A DNA stretch of 62,713 nt. Origin: an uncultured Bacteroidales bacterium (GTDB taxonomy: Bacteria; Bacteroidota; Bacteroidia; Bacteroidales; Muribaculaceae). The stretch is from assembly GCA_947570265.1 (NCBI GenBank), contig CANOUR010000005.1, positions 1-62,713 of the forward strand, in the 5' to 3' direction. Below, piece by piece: positions 42,236 to 52,305 of the stretch. The position numbers and the translations under genes were made by a program. Position 1 is the first letter of the stretch. The number at the start of each line of letters is the position of its first letter. Under the pieces are notes generated by a model. The model was not told the DNA's origin and did not search any database. It saw only the letters and a program-made list of their open reading frames with translations.

Positions 42236-44041
42236 TTATCGGCGTTTACGGGAGTTCTTTTTGCCCGGTGATGCTTTACGTTGTTTGTTTTTGAAGAAAT
42301 CGGCCACGGTCTCTTCATTTTCCGCCGCCTCAGGCGAAGTTTCACGGCGTTTCGACCGACGGCGCGATGCTGTCGCATAGTCCTTCGATTTATCGGCGAT
42401 CTCGCTGTAGACGCGTTTGCCGAAGAAGTCAGCTCCGGTAAGCCCGTTTACAACGCGGTGAACATCGCCGCTGCTGACATCGAAGAGCGAATATCCCGGC
42501 ATAAGATCGATACGGCCTACGTCCACCCGCTTTCCTGTCACAGTGTGGTTGAGCATGTCGATGAGATTGCCGGCGAAAAATCCGTCAGACTTGCCGAGGT
42601 TTATATAGACACGCTCCATGCCGGCTTCGGCAGTGCGGCGGTCTTTCTCGCGGTCGTTACGCGGTTTGTCATGCTCCTTGCGCTCCTTACGCTCTTTTGA
42701 TGGCTTATCATCCGAGATGTCGATTTTCGGAGCATCCTTGTAATATTCGAGCAGGCGGTTGAATTCCAGCGAAAGCACCCGTTTGAGCAAATCCACGCCT
42801 GATAGCCAGTCGAGTTTGCGGAGCACACCGGGCAGATATTTCCCGATCTCATCCTCGTCGACCTTCACACGTTCGATACGGTCGGCCAGATTATACAGCT
42901 GTTTCTCGATGATCTGTCCGGGCGTAGGCACTTCGGCTCTCTCGAATTTCTTGCCTATGATCCGCTCTATCTCGCGCAGGCGACCTTTTTCGCGTGAATG
43001 TATGATGGCCACCGACACACCGGTTTTGCCTGCGCGCCCGGTGCGTCCTGAGCGGTGGGTATAGACAGCCGCATCATCAGGCAGGCCATAGTTGATGACG
43101 TGTGTGAGGTCGTCGACGTCAAGGCCCCTGGCGGCTACGTCTGTTGCAACGAGCATTGTCACCACACGGTCGCGGAACTTTTTCATCACCATGTCGCGCT
43201 GTTGCTGCGACATATCGCCGTGCAGAGCATCGGCGTTGTATCCGTCATGGGTCAGTTTGTCGGCTATCTCCTGTGTGTCGCGGCGCGTCCGGCAGAAAAT
43301 GATTGCGTAGATGTTTGGTACACTGTCGGCAATGCGTTTAAGTGCCAGGTATTTATCGCGGGCGCTCACCATGTAGTAGATGTGGCGCACGTTGGCCGCA
43401 CCTTCATTGCGTGTGCCTATCACGAATTCCTGTGCGTCCTTCATGTAGTTCTTCGCGATTCTGGCTATGCCTGGAGGCATAGTGGCCGAGAACATGAGTG
43501 TCTTGCGGTCAGATGGCACATGGCTCAGAATCTCTTCTATGGATTCGAGAAATCCCATGTTGAGCATCTCGTCGGCTTCGTCAAGTATCACAGTCCTGAT
43601 GTCGTCGAGTTTTGCCACGCCTCGCTTTATAAGGTCGATCAGGCGTCCGGGAGTCGCGACTATGATCTGCACTCCGGCTCTGAGGGCACGTATCTGGCTT
43701 TCGATGCTTGATCCGCCGTAAACGGGAAGCACTTTCACTCCGTCGATGTATTTCGAGAAATCCGCGAGATCACTGCCTATCTGCAGGCACAATTCGCGTG
43801 TTGGGGACAGGATCAGTGCCTGAGGGCGTTTGATCGATGGATCGATCCGTTGCAACACGGGGATGCCGAATGCTGCGGTCTTTCCCGTGCCGGTCTGGGC
43901 GAGAGCCACCACATCGCCCGAGTCGGGGTCGAGCAGATGGGGTATTGTTGCTTCCTGCACTGGCATCGGTGCTTCGAAACCAAGTTCTTCGACTGCACGG
44001 CGCAGTGGGGCGCTCACGCCCAGCTCTTCAAATGTTTTCAT
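42236..44041 (-). CDS. deaD: DEAD-box RNA helicase with DbpA-type RNA-binding domain
   Basis: 601 residues from the ATG at 44041. Q motif PMPVQEATIP, motif I AQTGTGKT (48-55), DEAD in VILDEADEM, SAT in MFSATMP, and HRSGRTGRAG as motif VI. After residue 400 a linker leads to a DbpA/CsdA-like RNA-binding domain (about 470-545, VYINLGKSDGFFAGNLIDML) and a basic tail (KRREISPE-like, KKNSRKRR). It probably acts in ribosome assembly or mRNA turnover, often at low temperature. It is the first gene of a minus-strand unit with DUF3256, xseA and xseB. Confidence 0.93.
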   Translation of the reverse strand: MKTFEELGVSAPLRRAVEELGFEAPMPVQEATIPHLLDPDSGDVVALAQTGTGKTAAFGIPVLQRIDPSIKRPQALILSPTRELCLQIGSDLADFSKYIDGVKVLPVYGGSSIESQIRALRAGVQIIVATPGRLIDLIKRGVAKLDDIRTVILDEADEMLNMGFLESIEEILSHVPSDRKTLMFSATMPPGIARIAKNYMKDAQEFVIGTRNEGAANVRHIYYMVSARDKYLALKRIADSVPNIYAIIFCRTRRDTQEIADKLTHDGYNADALHGDMSQQQRDMVMKKFRDRVVTMLVATDVAARGLDVDDLTHVINYGLPDDAAVYTHRSGRTGRAGKTGVSVAIIHSREKGRLREIERIIGKKFERAEVPTPGQIIEKQLYNLADRIERVKVDEDEIGKYLPGVLRKLDWLSGVDLLKRVLSLEFNRLLEYYKDAPKIDISDDKPSKERKERKEHDKPRNDREKDRRTAEAGMERVYINLGKSDGFFAGNLIDMLNHTVTGKRVDVGRIDLMPGYSLFDVSSGDVHRVVNGLTGADFFGKRVYSEIADKSKDYATASRRRSKRRETSPEAAENEETVADFFKNKQRKASPGKKNSRKRR

Positions 44042-44064
44042 ATTATATGTTAGGGTAATGTTGA

Positions 44065-44072
44065 CAAAGATA
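44065..44072 (-). promoter_or_regulatory. -7 element of the deaD unit
   Basis: On the minus strand TATCTTTG (44065-44072) fully matches the -7 consensus; predicted start near 44058, leader of about 17 nt to the ATG at 44041. The nearest TTTG is only 14 nt upstream. It rules out the upstream ATG at 44089. Confidence 0.6.
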
Positions 44073-44278
44073 CAACAATCCTGCGACAAAATCTACTGAC
44101 TGCGGATAAGATTGGTCACTTTCGGGGCAACATGTCTGCCTGACATTCACCCCGTGGCGTATGAGTGGACTGCCATGATGTTGCATAACATGAGGTGAGA
44201 TATGAAACTTTTTGCTAAATTCGCGGAAGAAACAGATAGCAGAAAGCGAAAGTCATCCGAAGATAAACAATAGTATAT

Positions 44279-45064
44279 ATGAGACTTATAATAGAACCCG
44301 ACTACGCGCGAATGTCCGACGTGGCGGCAAATCATGTCATTGACCGCATAAACGCGTCTGAAGCTGCCGGAGACCGTCCGTTTGTGCTCGGACTACCCAC
44401 AGGATCATCGCCGGTGGGAATGTACGAGCGCCTTGTCGAGGCATACCGTCAGGGGCGTGTGTCGTTTCGCAATGTGGTGACATTCAACATGGACGAGTAT
44501 GTCGGTTTGCCGGAGAATCACCCCGAGAGCTATCATTCGTTCATGCGCCGTCATCTTTTCGACCACATTGACTGCCCGCAGGCCAATATCAATATCCTCG
44601 ATGGAAACGCATCCGACATCGATGCCGAATGCCGTCGATACGAAGAAAAAATATCATACTACGGTGGCATAGATCTGTTTGTCGGTGGCATAGGCCCTGA
44701 TGGACATATTGCTTTCAACGAGCCGTTCTCTTCGTTTAAATCAAGGACAAGGGTGAAGACGCTCACCCGCGACACGCGTATAGCCAATGCGCGGTTTTTT
44801 GGCAATGATCCTGCCAAAGTGCCGCAGTGTGCGCTCACGGTCGGAGTGGCGACTGTCCTCGATGCGCGCGAGGTGATGATTCTTTGCAACGGACACGCAA
44901 AAGCGCGTGCTCTTCAGGCCGCGGTCGAGGGCGCGGTGTCGCAGGCATGGCCAATCAGTGCGCTTCAGATGCATCCCCATGGCATGATCGTGTGCGATGA
45001 GGCGGCCACCTACGAGCTCAAAGTGGGCACATATCGTTATTTCAAAGATATAGAGAATATATGA
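44279..45064 (+). CDS. nagB: Glucosamine-6-phosphate deaminase
   Basis: 261 residues with numbering close to E. coli Nag[10 protein letters not shown] (38-45), [10 protein letters not shown] with Asp72, and [13 protein letters not shown] with Asp141, His143 and Glu148, all catalytic positions. It converts glucosamine-6-phosphate to fructose-6-phosphate and ammonia. It overlaps the next gene by 4 nt (ATGA). A near-consensus -7 (TAAATTCG, 44216-44223) lies upstream. A canonical NagB in the same unit as a stand-alone PIG-L protein is notable (see findings). Confidence 0.95.
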   Translation: MRLIIEPDYARMSDVAANHVIDRINASEAAGDRPFVLGLPTGSSPVGMYERLVEAYRQGRVSFRNVVTFNMDEYVGLPENHPESYHSFMRRHLFDHIDCPQANINILDGNASDIDAECRRYEEKISYYGGIDLFVGGIGPDGHIAFNEPFSSFKSRTRVKTLTRDTRIANARFFGNDPAKVPQCALTVGVATVLDAREVMILCNGHAKARALQAAVEGAVSQAWPISALQMHPHGMIVCDEAATYELKVGTYRYFKDIENI

Positions 45065-46245
45065 GACTCAATCTAACCACGCAGATCGACATTCAACCCG
45101 TCAAAGGCGAAAACCCCTGGCTCGACGGGCCTATCGAGTGGAATATGGGATTGCTCCGCTCGGCACTGGCATGGCTCTCGGAGCGAACCGGAAAGTCGCT
45201 GCTGAAACTTACTGATAAGGATTACCGCGAAAACTCGTTGTCGCAGCTGCTCGACATCTACGGCTCGGCCTATGATGTCAATATAAGGGTGTTCAACGAT
45301 CTGCAGCATACGATCACCGGTTGGCCTGGAGGAAAACCAAATGCCGACGACACCGATCGCCCGGAGCGAGCTCATCCCTTCCCCAAACGCATAATAGTCT
45401 TTTCGCCTCATCCCGATGACGATGTGATATCGATGGGTGGCACTATCGGCCGTCTGGTCAAGCATGGTCATGACATACACATCGCATATCAGACATCGGG
45501 CAACATAGCTGTCAACGATGAGGAGGTGGTGCGCTTCATGCACTTTGTCAATGGGTTCAGAAAGGTGTTTTCAGTTGATAAAGACGATTTCATCGCCCGT
45601 AAATATGCCGATGTAAAGGCATTTCTCAAAGGCAAACCGGCCGATGGTATTGACAATCGCGATATCCTCAATATAAAAGGACTGATACGCCGCGTCGAGG
45701 CTCGCACGGCATGTGCCTACAACGGTATCCCTAAATCCAACATACACTTTCTTGATCTGCCGTTTTACGAAAGCGGACGCATCGAGAAGCTGCCGATGAC
45801 AGCAAAGGATGTGAAGATTGTTTCTGATCTTCTCGAAGAAGTGCGTCCGCATCAGATATATGTGGCGGGCGATCTTGCCGACCCTCACGGCACGCACCGC
45901 AAGTGCACCGATGCTGTGCTCGCAGCCATCGACGAGGCAAAAAATGCGGGAGCCGAATGGCTTGCCGATTGCCGCATATGGATGTATCGCGGAGCTTGGG
46001 CTGAATGGGACATCGAGAATATACAGATGGCTGTGCCGATCAGTCCCGATGAATTGCGCATGAAGCGTAATGCCATTCTCAAGCACTCGTCGCAAATGGA
46101 GTTTGCACCATTTCTCGGTAATGACAGCCGTCTTTTCTGGCAGCGTGCCGAAGAGCGCAACCGCGCCACAGCCGAGCTGTATCACCGTCTCGGCTTTGCC
46201 GATTATGAGGCTATAGAGGCATTTGTCGAATATAAGCCACTATGA
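45061..46245 (+). CDS. PIG-L/LmbE family deacetylase with NagB-linker region
   Basis: 394 residues. The PIG-L zinc motif is HPDDD at 117-121, with SMGGT following, and [16 protein letters not shown] [16 protein letters not shown] carries the later His. Before it, residues 19-110 ([44 protein letters not shown]) match the segment that in Bacteroides joins a divergent NagB-like domain to PIG-L in a protein of about 660 residues. Here the N-terminal NagB-like half is absent. It should deacetylate an N-acetylglucosaminyl compound; the substrate is unknown. It is translationally coupled to nagB. Confidence 0.85.
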   Translation: MRLNLTTQIDIQPVKGENPWLDGPIEWNMGLLRSALAWLSERTGKSLLKLTDKDYRENSLSQLLDIYGSAYDVNIRVFNDLQHTITGWPGGKPNADDTDRPERAHPFPKRIIVFSPHPDDDVISMGGTIGRLVKHGHDIHIAYQTSGNIAVNDEEVVRFMHFVNGFRKVFSVDKDDFIARKYADVKAFLKGKPADGIDNRDILNIKGLIRRVEARTACAYNGIPKSNIHFLDLPFYESGRIEKLPMTAKDVKIVSDLLEEVRPHQIYVAGDLADPHGTHRKCTDAVLAAIDEAKNAGAEWLADCRIWMYRGAWAEWDIENIQMAVPISPDELRMKRNAILKHSSQMEFAPFLGNDSRLFWQRAEERNRATAELYHRLGFADYEAIEAFVEYKPL

Positions 46246-46279
46246 CGCAGCAAGCATAAGCGTTGTTTCATGAAACGAT

Positions 46280-46316
46280 AAAAAATCCGGCTCGTGTGAT
46301 GCGAGCCGGATTTTTT
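46280..46316. terminator. Strong bidirectional terminator
   Basis: Bases 46280-46294 pair perfectly with 46302-46316 (15 bp, ATCCGGCTCG core, 7-nt loop). A6 on the left and T6 on the right make it effective on both strands, between the convergent PIG-L and M13 genes. Confidence 0.9.
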
Positions 46317-46336
46317 AATGGTGGTTTGCCGTGGAT

Positions 46337-48382
46337 TTACCAGATCACCACACGCTCGTTGAGAGGACGGAACATGGGCTGACCTTCTGTGATCGAGAAT
46401 GCGTCGAAGAAGGGCTGGATGTTGCGCAGTGTCACGTTGACACGGTTGCGTCCGAGTGAGTGAACGTCGCCGGTGGTCAGTGTGCGGATTTCATCTTCAC
46501 GCACATTGTTGGCCCACAGGTTGGCATAGTTCATGTAGAAAACCTGAAGCGGGCTGATGCCGTCGATCTTCTGGGTGTATACGTCAACGCCTTTCTTTTT
46601 CTGGGCGTCGAGGAATGCAGTCATGGCTACACCGAGGCCACCCTGGTCGGCGATGTTCTCACCGAGAGTGTATGCACCATTGGCGTTGAGACCGGGAAGT
46701 ACTTCAACAGCGTTGAACTGATCGATGAGGGTCTGGGCTTTTGTGGCAAATTTTTCAGCGTCTTCGGGAGTCCACCAGTCGACCATGTTGCCTTCGTCGT
46801 CAAAGTTGCGGCCCTGATCGTCGAATCCGTGGGTCATCTCGTGGCCGATCACCACGCCGATGCCACCGTAGTTTTCAGCGTCGCTTGCCTCGGGATCAAA
46901 GAACGGTGCCTGAAGGATTGCTGCAGGGAACACGATCTCGTTTGCCATGGGGTTGTAATAGGCATTGACGGTCTGAGGAGTCATGCCCCATTCGGTCTTG
47001 TCGACCGGTTTGCCCCATTTCGAGAGCATGTCTTTCTGATACCACATGTTCACATTGTGCATGTTGTCGTAGTATGAGAGCGCAGGATCGATCTCCATCG
47101 ACGAGTAGTCTTTCCATTTGTCGGGATAACCGATCTTCACTGTAAACGCGTTGAGCTTTTTGATGGCGTTGAGTTTTGTCTCGTCGCTCATCCAGTCGAG
47201 GTTGATGATGTGCTTGCCGAGAGATGTGCGCAGGTTCTCAACAAGGCCGATCATATAGTCTTTTGACGACTGGGGGAAGTATTTCTCAACATAAAGTTCA
47301 CCGATTGCTTCGCCGAGGGCGCTTTCTGTTGCTGCGAGAGCGCGTTTCCAGCGGGGACGCTGTTCTGTCACACCGCTCATCACTTTAGAGAATTCAAAAG
47401 CGGTGTTTGCGAACTTGTCGCTGAGTGTGCCCTGAGCATTGGCCACGATATCCCACAGGTAGAGGTCTTTGATCTCGCGGTCGGTGAGTGATCCGTAGAG
47501 GTTGTCGCCCTGTTTCACTGTGTTGATTGTGGTGATGATAACTTCATCAGGGCTCTTGATGTCCATTGTCTCGATGAAGAAACGATCCCAGGGGATGTTT
47601 GTGAAGTTCTCCTTGAGCCATTTGAACGAGCGGGGATTGTTCATCGCGGGGATGTTGCGGCTCTGTTCGCGTGTCCATGTCGAGTCGGCAAGGAGGGTTT
47701 CGATTTTCATCACATTCTTCATGATGCGGTTGGCATCTTTTTTGGAGTAGCCTGCGTTACGCATCTGGTTGACGATGAGTTTCTGGTAGGCTTCGCGTAC
47801 ATCCTTGTTGCGTTTGTCGTTGGACAGGTAGTAATCGCGGTCGCCCATGCCGAGGCCTGCGCCTGTCACATACATGGCATATTCCTTGGAGTTGGAGAAG
47901 TCTTCCATTGGTCCGGCTCCGATGAACGGGCTTGAATAGTTGCGGTGCATCCAGAGGAACAGGTCGTCCATCTTGTCGGCAGGAGTCTCCTCGATTTTCT
48001 TGAGCAGGGGAAGGATGGGTTTTGCGCCTTCAGTGTTGCGGCGCACAGAGTCCATTGCCTGTTCGTAGATTGTTGCGACTTTGAATGCCACCGATCCGGG
48101 TGCGGGATTGGATGAGCTGAGATTTACGACAATGTCGCGGATGCGCACCTCATTGGTGTCGGAGATCACGTCGAAACGTGTGAAGCGTGACCGCTCGGGT
48201 GTGAGCGGGTTGGCTGCCATCCAGCCGCCGTTTACGTGCTGGAAAAAGTCGGTGCCGGCTTCTACTGTGTTGTCGAAATACTTCGGCTCGAGGCTTTTGA
48301 GATGTTCCTCAGCGCCGAAAGCGCTGTTGGCAGAAAATGCTATGGCTGCTATTGCCGCCAATGCTGTTTTCATTGCTTTCAT
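46337..48382 (-). CDS. M13 family zinc metallopeptidase (neprilysin/PepO type)
   Basis: 681 residues from the ATG at 48382 (48373 also possible), with a signal peptide ending near FSANSAFG. The zinc site is VIGHEMTHGFDDQG (HExxH) with the third ligand in GENIADQGG; NAYYNPMANEIVFPAAIL precedes it, as in M13. The C-terminus ends RPLNERVVIW, close to the family's usual CxVW end. It cleaves oligopeptides in the periplasm or at the surface. It is followed by a terminator; the M16 gene lies upstream with a 99-nt gap. Confidence 0.94.
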   Translation of the reverse strand: MKAMKTALAAIAAIAFSANSAFGAEEHLKSLEPKYFDNTVEAGTDFFQHVNGGWMAANPLTPERSRFTRFDVISDTNEVRIRDIVVNLSSSNPAPGSVAFKVATIYEQAMDSVRRNTEGAKPILPLLKKIEETPADKMDDLFLWMHRNYSSPFIGAGPMEDFSNSKEYAMYVTGAGLGMGDRDYYLSNDKRNKDVREAYQKLIVNQMRNAGYSKKDANRIMKNVMKIETLLADSTWTREQSRNIPAMNNPRSFKWLKENFTNIPWDRFFIETMDIKSPDEVIITTINTVKQGDNLYGSLTDREIKDLYLWDIVANAQGTLSDKFANTAFEFSKVMSGVTEQRPRWKRALAATESALGEAIGELYVEKYFPQSSKDYMIGLVENLRTSLGKHIINLDWMSDETKLNAIKKLNAFTVKIGYPDKWKDYSSMEIDPALSYYDNMHNVNMWYQKDMLSKWGKPVDKTEWGMTPQTVNAYYNPMANEIVFPAAILQAPFFDPEASDAENYGGIGVVIGHEMTHGFDDQGRNFDDEGNMVDWWTPEDAEKFATKAQTLIDQFNAVEVLPGLNANGAYTLGENIADQGGLGVAMTAFLDAQKKKGVDVYTQKIDGISPLQVFYMNYANLWANNVREDEIRTLTTGDVHSLGRNRVNVTLRNIQPFFDAFSITEGQPMFRPLNERVVIW

Positions 48383-48481
48383 TGGTGATGATGACTTGAT
48401 TTGGTGAAAAAGAACCAAGGTGGAGGCATCGCTGCCTTCGCCTTGGCTCTTGGATTAATGATTATTTCAGCGGATAATGTG

Positions 48482-51307
48482 TCACTTCTCAGGGTTGAGA
48501 ATTACCACACGGTAGTTATTCTGATTGTTGAGCTTCTTCATGTAGTCCATCACGTCGTTGATGGTGACGGAGTTGATGTTTTCAACAGCAGGATTGAACG
48601 CATCCTGTCCGTTCATAAGCCATCCGGCGATAGCGCCGAGCCAGCCTTCGTTCTTGTCTTTGGCGGCGGTGACTTCCTTCACCATGTATTCTTTGACGGG
48701 TGCGAGCTCATCCTCGGTCACGTTGCTTTCCATGTTCTTTATCTCACCGGCGATGAATGCGAGAACTTCTTCGCGCATTTCCGGCTTCATCGGGAACTGG
48801 GTGGCGAGTACGGCATTGGCAGGGGCTATGCGGCCTTCGCTGCCGTATGCTCCGATCGAGTAGACGGCGCCCATTTCCTCGCGCACAGTCTTCAGCAGTC
48901 GCTTCGACAGAATCTGGCCGGCGATATTGGCGATCTGAGCTTCGCGGGGGCTGTAGGGGAGGTCACCGCTTTCGATGATCGACACGAATGTCTGGGGGTT
49001 CTCCATCTTCAGGGTCGACACGTCTGTTCCTGATCCGGCTTTGACATACATGCCGCGGTCAAATTTGGCGATGCTCTTGACGGCCTTCTTGGCGTTGCCG
49101 GGGATCGATGCGATGTACTGTTCAACGAGCGGACGGAGAACGGCAGGATCCACATTGCCGACGAATGTGAATGTGAAGTCGGCGGGATTGGCGAGCATTG
49201 CTTTCACAAGTGCCTGAGTCTTCTCAGCGCTGGCGGCATTGACGCTCTCAGCGTTGACCATGCGGCGGCGGGGTGAGTCGTAGAGGCTCTCCATCATGCG
49301 CTGGCTGAAGATAAACTCGGGCTTGAGGCTCTGATGCTCAAGGATGCTGTTGATCTGGCTCTGGAGGGCGGCAAACTCGTTTGCGTCATACACAGGGTCG
49401 GTGAAGAGCATGTAGGTGAGCTCGAGCAGAGTGGCAAGATCTTTGGGGGTGGTTGAGCCGCTGATCACACGAGCGTCGCTTTCAAACGAGGGTGTGAGGC
49501 TGACGATCTTACCGTTGAGATATTTCAACAGGTCGTTGCAGGTGTATTTGCCAAGACCGAAGTTGTCGAGAGAATATTCCGAGAAGATGATGTCGTTGTC
49601 GTATGAGTGATCGAGGTTGGCGTAGCCGTCGAGTGCCTGACCGCGGAACAGAATCTGGTCTTCTTTGAATTTGGTGGGTTTTACAATGACCTTCGCGCCA
49701 TTGCTGAGTGTCCATTCCTCAGCACCCCACTGGTCGAGTTTCTTTGTGCCGGTGATCTTGCCTTTCTTGGGCATTTTGGTGATAAGGGGATCGGTGCGCA
49801 CTTCTTCTTTGTATGCCTCGATGTTTTCAGCGTCTACAGCTGCGAGTGCTGCTGCGAGCTGCTCATCAGAGGGTACTACGATGCCTTCCTTGTCGGGCAT
49901 GAGACCGTAGATCACGCGGTTGTCGGGGGTGACAACCTGCTGGAAGAACTGGTTGATAAGATCGACGGGTACGGCAGCGGCGAGCTGTTGCGCGATATTG
50001 TATTCAATGTCGATTCCGGGAATGGGATTGCCATCGAGGAAGTTGCGCACATAGGCGTTGCAGAACGATTCGTTCTCACGGGTGGCGCGGTTATTGTAGT
50101 TTGTCTCCCACGAGCTGAGGTAGCTTGCCTTCGCGCGGTCATATTCGCTGATGGTAAATCCACCGCGTGCGGCGCGGAGCACTTCGCGGTATGCGGCTGC
50201 GAGAGCGGGGGTGACATCCGGTCCGTTAGCCACAGCATCGAGAGTAAATGCCTCTTTTGTGCGGGCCGACACGAGGAAGCCGCCGAAGAAGCACGATGCC
50301 GAAGCGAACGGTGCGTTAGGCTTGGCGAGAATATCCTCGAAGCGGTTGTTGAGCATGCGGGTCACCATATTCTTCATATAGTTGTCCTGATAGAATACGG
50401 CGGTGTTGCGGAACTGGTCGGGCAACACATCGCTGATCCACATCATTTCGGCTACATTGTAGGGTATCTCCTTGTCTGTGCCGATGGCGTAGAGAGTGCC
50501 CTGATGGTCGGGAACGGGGAGATATTCGCGGGGCGCGCCGTCGACAGTCGCGGGGATGTCTGCGAACATTTCTTTGATTTTAGCTTCAACGCGGTCAACA
50601 TCGATGTCTCCGACAACGATCACACCCTGAAGCTCGGGGCGATACCATTTTTCATAGTAGTCGCGGAGAGCCTGATAGGGGAAATTGTCGACAACCTCCA
50701 TGGTGCCGATGGGCAGACGGTAGCCATATTTGCTTCCGGGATAGATCTTGGGAAGTGCGTTTTCGAGCACACGCATGTTGCCAACCATGCGCGAACGCCA
50801 TTCTTCATGGATGACACCGCGCTCCTTGTCGATTTCCTCTCCTTCGAGCAACAGGTCATTGGCCCAGTCGTGGAGAATGAGGAGGCAAGAGTCCTGCACG
50901 GCCACATTGGTCACGGGAACGTTAGAGATGTTGTAGACAGTCTCGTCAACACCGGTGTAGGCATTGAGGTTGGCTCCGAATTTCACGCCTTTGGTCGAGA
51001 GCCAGTCAACGATCTGGCTTCCGGGGAAGTGCTTTGTGCCATTGAAGCACATGTGCTCGAGGAAGTGAGCAAGGCCGCGCTGGCTGTCATCTTCGAGGAT
51101 CGAACCTACTTTCTGGGCGATGTAGAAATCGGCCTGGCCTTTAGGATAGTCGTTGTGGCGGATGTAGTAGGTCAGACCGTTAGGCAGAGTGCCTATCTTT
51201 ACTCCGGGGTCGGTGGGTAGTGCCGGTATCTCCTGTGCCTTGAGGCTTACGGGTAGAAAAAGCACCGCCAGCATGACCAAAGTCAGGAGCTTGAAGGTTT
51301 TTTTCAT
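48482..51307 (-). CDS. M16 family (insulinase/pitrilysin-like) zinc peptidase, exported
   Basis: 941 residues with a signal peptide (MKKTFKLLTLVMLAVLFLPVSLKAQ). The inverted zinc motif is HFLEH (His81, Glu84, His85), with the distal Glu in a following helix (ERGVIHEEWRS). The protein holds two M16 halves of about 450 residues; the second lacks the motif, as in pitrilysin-type enzymes. It probably degrades peptides in the periplasm. Promoter at 51384-51391. It is upstream of the M13 gene on the same strand. Confidence 0.93.
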   Translation of the reverse strand: MKKTFKLLTLVMLAVLFLPVSLKAQEIPALPTDPGVKIGTLPNGLTYYIRHNDYPKGQADFYIAQKVGSILEDDSQRGLAHFLEHMCFNGTKHFPGSQIVDWLSTKGVKFGANLNAYTGVDETVYNISNVPVTNVAVQDSCLLILHDWANDLLLEGEEIDKERGVIHEEWRSRMVGNMRVLENALPKIYPGSKYGYRLPIGTMEVVDNFPYQALRDYYEKWYRPELQGVIVVGDIDVDRVEAKIKEMFADIPATVDGAPREYLPVPDHQGTLYAIGTDKEIPYNVAEMMWISDVLPDQFRNTAVFYQDNYMKNMVTRMLNNRFEDILAKPNAPFASASCFFGGFLVSARTKEAFTLDAVANGPDVTPALAAAYREVLRAARGGFTISEYDRAKASYLSSWETNYNNRATRENESFCNAYVRNFLDGNPIPGIDIEYNIAQQLAAAVPVDLINQFFQQVVTPDNRVIYGLMPDKEGIVVPSDEQLAAALAAVDAENIEAYKEEVRTDPLITKMPKKGKITGTKKLDQWGAEEWTLSNGAKVIVKPTKFKEDQILFRGQALDGYANLDHSYDNDIIFSEYSLDNFGLGKYTCNDLLKYLNGKIVSLTPSFESDARVISGSTTPKDLATLLELTYMLFTDPVYDANEFAALQSQINSILEHQSLKPEFIFSQRMMESLYDSPRRRMVNAESVNAASAEKTQALVKAMLANPADFTFTFVGNVDPAVLRPLVEQYIASIPGNAKKAVKSIAKFDRGMYVKAGSGTDVSTLKMENPQTFVSIIESGDLPYSPREAQIANIAGQILSKRLLKTVREEMGAVYSIGAYGSEGRIAPANAVLATQFPMKPEMREEVLAFIAGEIKNMESNVTEDELAPVKEYMVKEVTAAKDKNEGWLGAIAGWLMNGQDAFNPAVENINSVTINDVMDYMKKLNNQNNYRVVILNPEK

Positions 51308-51383
51308 GATTGAACGGTTAAAGGATTGATTATTTTAATTTTAAGATTGTCGAAATGCGATGACGTATGTTGCCATTTAACTG

Positions 51384-51391
51384 CAAAGATA
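51384..51391 (-). promoter_or_regulatory. -7 element of the M16 peptidase gene
   Basis: On the minus strand TATCTTTG followed by CAG, full match to the -7 consensus; leader of about 70 nt. The nearest TTTG is 25 nt upstream, longer than usual. Confidence 0.55.
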
Positions 51392-51466
51392 CGGATTTTA
51401 TACTTCATATGACGCACAAACGCCTATGGAGTTGCATCGCCCGTGAAATTTTTTTGAAAAAATGTT

Positions 51467-52240
51467 TCAGCGTCGGAGTTCTGCCGGGGAGAATGCTATG
51501 GTCAGGGTGTCGCCGCTTATAGTGCCGGTATAGCGATAGGCAAGCCCACGGCCGGCGGCGGTGGTGACATCCACAAGCCGGTCTACGTCGGGGTCTCCTT
51601 CGGATGATAGCGACTCAGCCATCGAGGCTCGTATTTCGGCGGCACTGTCGCGAAGGTTTTCCATCGCACCGTCTCCTGCGGCTGTTTCGTCGACCGAGCA
51701 TTCAAACACCACGTAGCCATTGCGGTCACAGATGTCATCGATCACTATCGCGTCGGTCATGGATGCCGGAAGCGATGATTTCGAAAGAGCTATCTCGTCG
51801 GCCAGGCGCTGCTCAGGGTCTAAGGTGGCTGAAGCTGCATGCGCGGCCTGCTCGGAAAGTTCATCGGGTGAGAATGCCAGACGCAGGGAGGTGCCTTGCG
51901 GATCAACATAGCGAACGGACAATGTCCACTTCTCGGATCTCAGCTTGTCGAGAAGGTCGGGCTGACTGTCGAACAAAGATGTGATCACAGGCATCATCGT
52001 CCGTTTCATCGCGTCAGTGTTGCGCGATAGCCCTTCGAGATTTATTGATCTGTCGGTGACATTGCAGACATATGTTAGGGTGTCGCTGTTGAGGCTTATG
52101 GAGCTTATGAAGCCGACATTCTCAACTGGTATCGGGCATTGGGAGGCTGCTTTGGCCACCGGATCGGAGCTGTTGCCCGAGCCGCTGCACGACGCAGTCA
52201 GCAAGGCTGCCGCAGCAAGGATTGTCAGATGGTGTTTCAT
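51467..52240 (-). CDS. Lipoprotein with two tandem homologous domains
   Basis: 257 residues from the ATG at 52240. A lipobox LTASC places the lipidated cysteine at residue 18. The mature protein appears to contain two similar halves: each starts with an AI..D or VGFISSISL strand, has a central helix, and ends with LRLAFSPDEL (first) or LTIAFSPAEL (second). I recognise no family. The ATG is 7 nt from the end of the -7 element, so the message may be leaderless. It is monocistronic and divergent from the DUF177 gene. Confidence 0.65.
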   Translation of the reverse strand: MKHHLTILAAAALLTASCSGSGNSSDPVAKAASQCPIPVENVGFISSISLNSDTLTYVCNVTDRSINLEGLSRNTDAMKRTMMPVITSLFDSQPDLLDKLRSEKWTLSVRYVDPQGTSLRLAFSPDELSEQAAHAASATLDPEQRLADEIALSKSSLPASMTDAIVIDDICDRNGYVVFECSVDETAAGDGAMENLRDSAAEIRASMAESLSSEGDPDVDRLVDVTTAAGRGLAYRYTGTISGDTLTIAFSPAELRR

Positions 52241-52246
52241 ACGGTG

Positions 52247-52254
52247 CAAATTTA
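52247..52254 (-). promoter_or_regulatory. -7 element of the 51467-52240 lipoprotein gene
   Basis: On the minus strand TAAATTTG followed by CAC. The last base is 7 nt from the ATG at 52240, so the predicted start is at the initiation codon. An ATG at 52249 would overlap the element and is rejected. Confidence 0.45.
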
Positions 52255-52305
52255 AGAATAAATAAGGTGTGGATCAGCAGTGCGGCGTAAATTTTTGATG
52301 AAAAG

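Noticed and set aside
49607..51220. A 537-codon open frame on the plus strand opposite the M16 peptidase gene
   Set aside because: It lies wholly antisense to a well-supported protein with signal peptide and HxxEH site; its own translation shows no motif and arises from codon bias of the real gene.
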